NCBI RefSeq assembly: GCF_003096595.1
Contig: NZ_QEKO01000001.1
Span: forward strand, 248,001-312,000
DNA: 64,000 bases
Source: Pusillimonas noertemannii
Lineage (GTDB): Bacteria; Pseudomonadota; Gammaproteobacteria; Burkholderiales; Burkholderiaceae_B
Reading direction: 5' to 3'
This document shows positions 62,531 to 64,000 of the stretch, one piece after another (positions within the stretch are counted from its first letter, which is position 1; the number at the start of each line of letters is the position of its first letter). The notes under the pieces are model-generated. The model searched no databases. It had not been told where the DNA came from and saw only the letters and a list, made by a program, of their open reading frames with translations. Both the position numbers and the translations under genes were made by a program.

Positions 62531-64000
62531 ATGTTGGTAAAGGGTCAACGGTATCAGAAATCCCGGAACATTTCCGGCATGCGCGGGCTGCCCGCCCTGG
62601 GCGCGTGGCTGGCCTTGTTCGGCGGGCTTACGGGTTGTGCGGGCGCCGAGGCGCCCGCCGCTTCGGCAGCCCAATCCCCTGTGCTTGCACAGGCGGCGGT
62701 AACGCCCGCGCCCCAGTTGTCGCCGTCCGCCGCGGCGGCTGCCCCGGGCGCAGCCTCGGGCACTGTCAGCATGGCGCCTTCCGCGCCGAGGGTTCCGCCG
62801 CAAATCGCCGAGCAGGCGCTGGTAGACGCCCGCGAAGCCATGCAAAAAAAGCAGTGGTCGCGGCTTGACGATCTGATACCCACCGCCAGCGCCACGCCGC
62901 TGGTCGGCTCGTACGCGCAATACTGGGCCTTGCGCCAGCGCGTCAACAACCCCACGCTGCCCATTCCCCAGGCCGAGCTTCAGCAGTTCATGGCCACCAA
63001 CTCTGACGATTATCTTGCCGACCGCATCAAGGCCGACTGGATCGTGGCCGCGGCGCGCGCCGGCGATTACGCCACGGTGAACCAGCTGGGGCCGGTCGTG
63101 AACAGCAACGCCTCGGTCGACTGCTCCCGCCTCATGGCCCAGCACCTTACCGGCCAGGCCGTAACCGAGCGGCAGGCCATCGAGGCCTTCGAGCCGGTAA
63201 GCGCCTGCTGGAGCATGCTCGACCAGCTTGTAGAGCACAAGGTGGTGGGCTGGGGCGCCCTGCAGTTCGAGCTGCGCGCCATTCTTGAAACCAGCAAAAC
63301 GGGCAATGCCCAGCGCATGGCCGCCCTGATGTTCGACGGCGCGCACATGCGCTCGTATGCCGCGCTGATGAAAGACCCGCGCAAATGGCTGGGCACGCAA
63401 AAGGCGCCCGCCACGCGCGAGCAGCGCGAGCTCGTCACGCTGGCGCTGTCGCGTCTGGCGCGCGGCAAAGACCGCGTCGAGGCCGAATCCTATATTGAAA
63501 AGAACTGGGCCACCAAGGTGGCTCGGCAAGACATGCAATGGGTGTGGGGGCAGTTTGGCCTGATCGCCGCCCTGAATGTCGAAGCGCAGGCAGTGCGCTG
63601 GTACCGCCGTTCGGGCTCGGCACCCATGACCGACTACAACCACGCCTGGGAGGTCCGCTCTGAACTCAGGCAAACCCCCATCAACTGGAAGGAAGTCGAC
63701 CGCGCCATACTCAAGATGACGGCCGAGCAGCAGGCCGAGCCCGTGTGGGTGTACTGGCGCGGGCGGGCCATGGCCGGGCAGGGCGACAGCGGCACCGCCC
63801 GCAAGTTCTACGCCTCGCTGCGCAACGAGCTCAGCTTCTACGGCCAGCTGGCGGTCGAAGAGCTGGGCGAGCCGTTAAGCCTGCCCCCCGCGCCCGTGCC
63901 CGTTACCCAGGCCGAATTCGACCAGGCCCAGGCCAACCCCGACCTGCAGCGCGCCATCAAGCTGTTCCGCCTGGGCTGGCGCCCCGAAGCAGTGCCCGAA
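62531..64000 (+). CDS. Soluble lytic murein transglycosylase, N-terminal part (partial)
   Basis: The frame from the ATG at 62531 stays open to the window edge (490 codons, no stop). It has a lipoprotein-like signal ending LTGC, an Ala/Pro-rich linker, then helical repeats such as AQYWALRQRVNNPTLPIPQA, DDYLADRIKADWIVAAARAG, EAESYIEKNWATKVARQDMQ and VYWRGRAMAGQGDSGTARKF, as in the U-shaped superhelix of Slt70. The catalytic SLT domain would lie beyond the end. Assigned from the order and style of helices. Confidence 0.85.
   Translation, partial: MLVKGQRYQKSRNISGMRGLPALGAWLALFGGLTGCAGAEAPAASAAQSPVLAQAAVTPAPQLSPSAAAAAPGAASGTVSMAPSAPRVPPQIAEQALVDAREAMQKKQWSRLDDLIPTASATPLVGSYAQYWALRQRVNNPTLPIPQAELQQFMATNSDDYLADRIKADWIVAAARAGDYATVNQLGPVVNSNASVDCSRLMAQHLTGQAVTERQAIEAFEPVSACWSMLDQLVEHKVVGWGALQFELRAILETSKTGNAQRMAALMFDGAHMRSYAALMKDPRKWLGTQKAPATREQRELVTLALSRLARGKDRVEAESYIEKNWATKVARQDMQWVWGQFGLIAALNVEAQAVRWYRRSGSAPMTDYNHAWEVRSELRQTPINWKEVDRAILKMTAEQQAEPVWVYWRGRAMAGQGDSGTARKFYASLRNELSFYGQLAVEELGEPLSLPPAPVPVTQAEFDQAQANPDLQRAIKLFRLGWRPEAVPE

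Noticed and set aside
62554-62964. Minus-strand frame over the transglycosylase gene
   Set aside because: The plus frame from 62531 has a lipoprotein signal and open coding to the window end; the minus frame is a GC-rich shadow.

Overview
The window comes from a betaproteobacterium, most likely Alcaligenaceae (a Bordetella/Achromobacter/Pusillimonas-type genome). The clues are the high-GC core, the order lpxL-lpxL-dapF-DUF484-xerC, the metK and SAH-riboswitch-ahcY-metF group, a DksA lacking most zinc-finger cysteines, hslVU, and large autotransporters. The assignment is inferred from gene content and protein style, not from a marker gene. No rRNA, tRNA or CRISPR array was seen.

Layout. 1-5.4 kb: the end of an autotransporter gene, then a small accessory patch (Rpn-type nuclease, decayed HNH nuclease gene, unknown proteins). 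It is bounded on the left by a decayed copy of the pgi 3' end and on the right by intact pgi. 5.9-25.4 kb: a lower-GC surface-polysaccharide island. It starts with a large membrane phosphotransferase fused to a GDPD-like domain, followed by an IS3-family element abutting an IS66 remnant. Then come an O-antigen-ligase-like gene, a WbaP-type initiating transferase, and a leftward block: wzz, rfbBDAC, wzx, wzy, two glycosyltransferases, a dTDP-L-rhamnose 4-epimerase-like enzyme and a serine-acetyltransferase-like enzyme. Together these predict a Wzx/Wzy O-antigen containing dTDP-L-rhamnose or 6-deoxy-L-talose derived sugar.

25.5-43.3 kb: an accessory belt rich in toxin-antitoxin genes. It holds two copies of a BrnA-like antitoxin locus (one broken by a stop codon), a lone GT4 glycosyltransferase, hipBA with a perfect inverted-repeat operator, a HicB remnant, and a Fic gene between 27-bp perfect direct repeats. 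A LysR regulator (also with a decayed partial copy at 26 kb) faces a thiolase/acyl-CoA ligase pair. RES-Xre, a 1069-residue autotransporter, a TumE-like pair, a CusF-like protein and a RelE-HigA pair follow.

43.4-64 kb: ordinary core genome. It holds hslVU; dksA with a COG0523 GTPase, zur and znuCBA (zinc homeostasis, with a likely Zur box); xerC-DUF484-dapF; two lipid A acyltransferases; the methyl cycle (metK, SAH riboswitch, ahcY, metF) with an MFS exporter and small membrane proteins; a 5-formyl-THF cyclo-ligase; and the start of a soluble lytic transglycosylase that runs off the end.

Most interesting: the phosphotransferase-GDPD fusion at 5967-8876; the Fic segment bounded by 27-bp repeats; the duplicated and decayed TA/LysR locus; the DksA/COG0523/Zur neighbourhood with a possible unannotated 48-residue membrane peptide in the znu leader.
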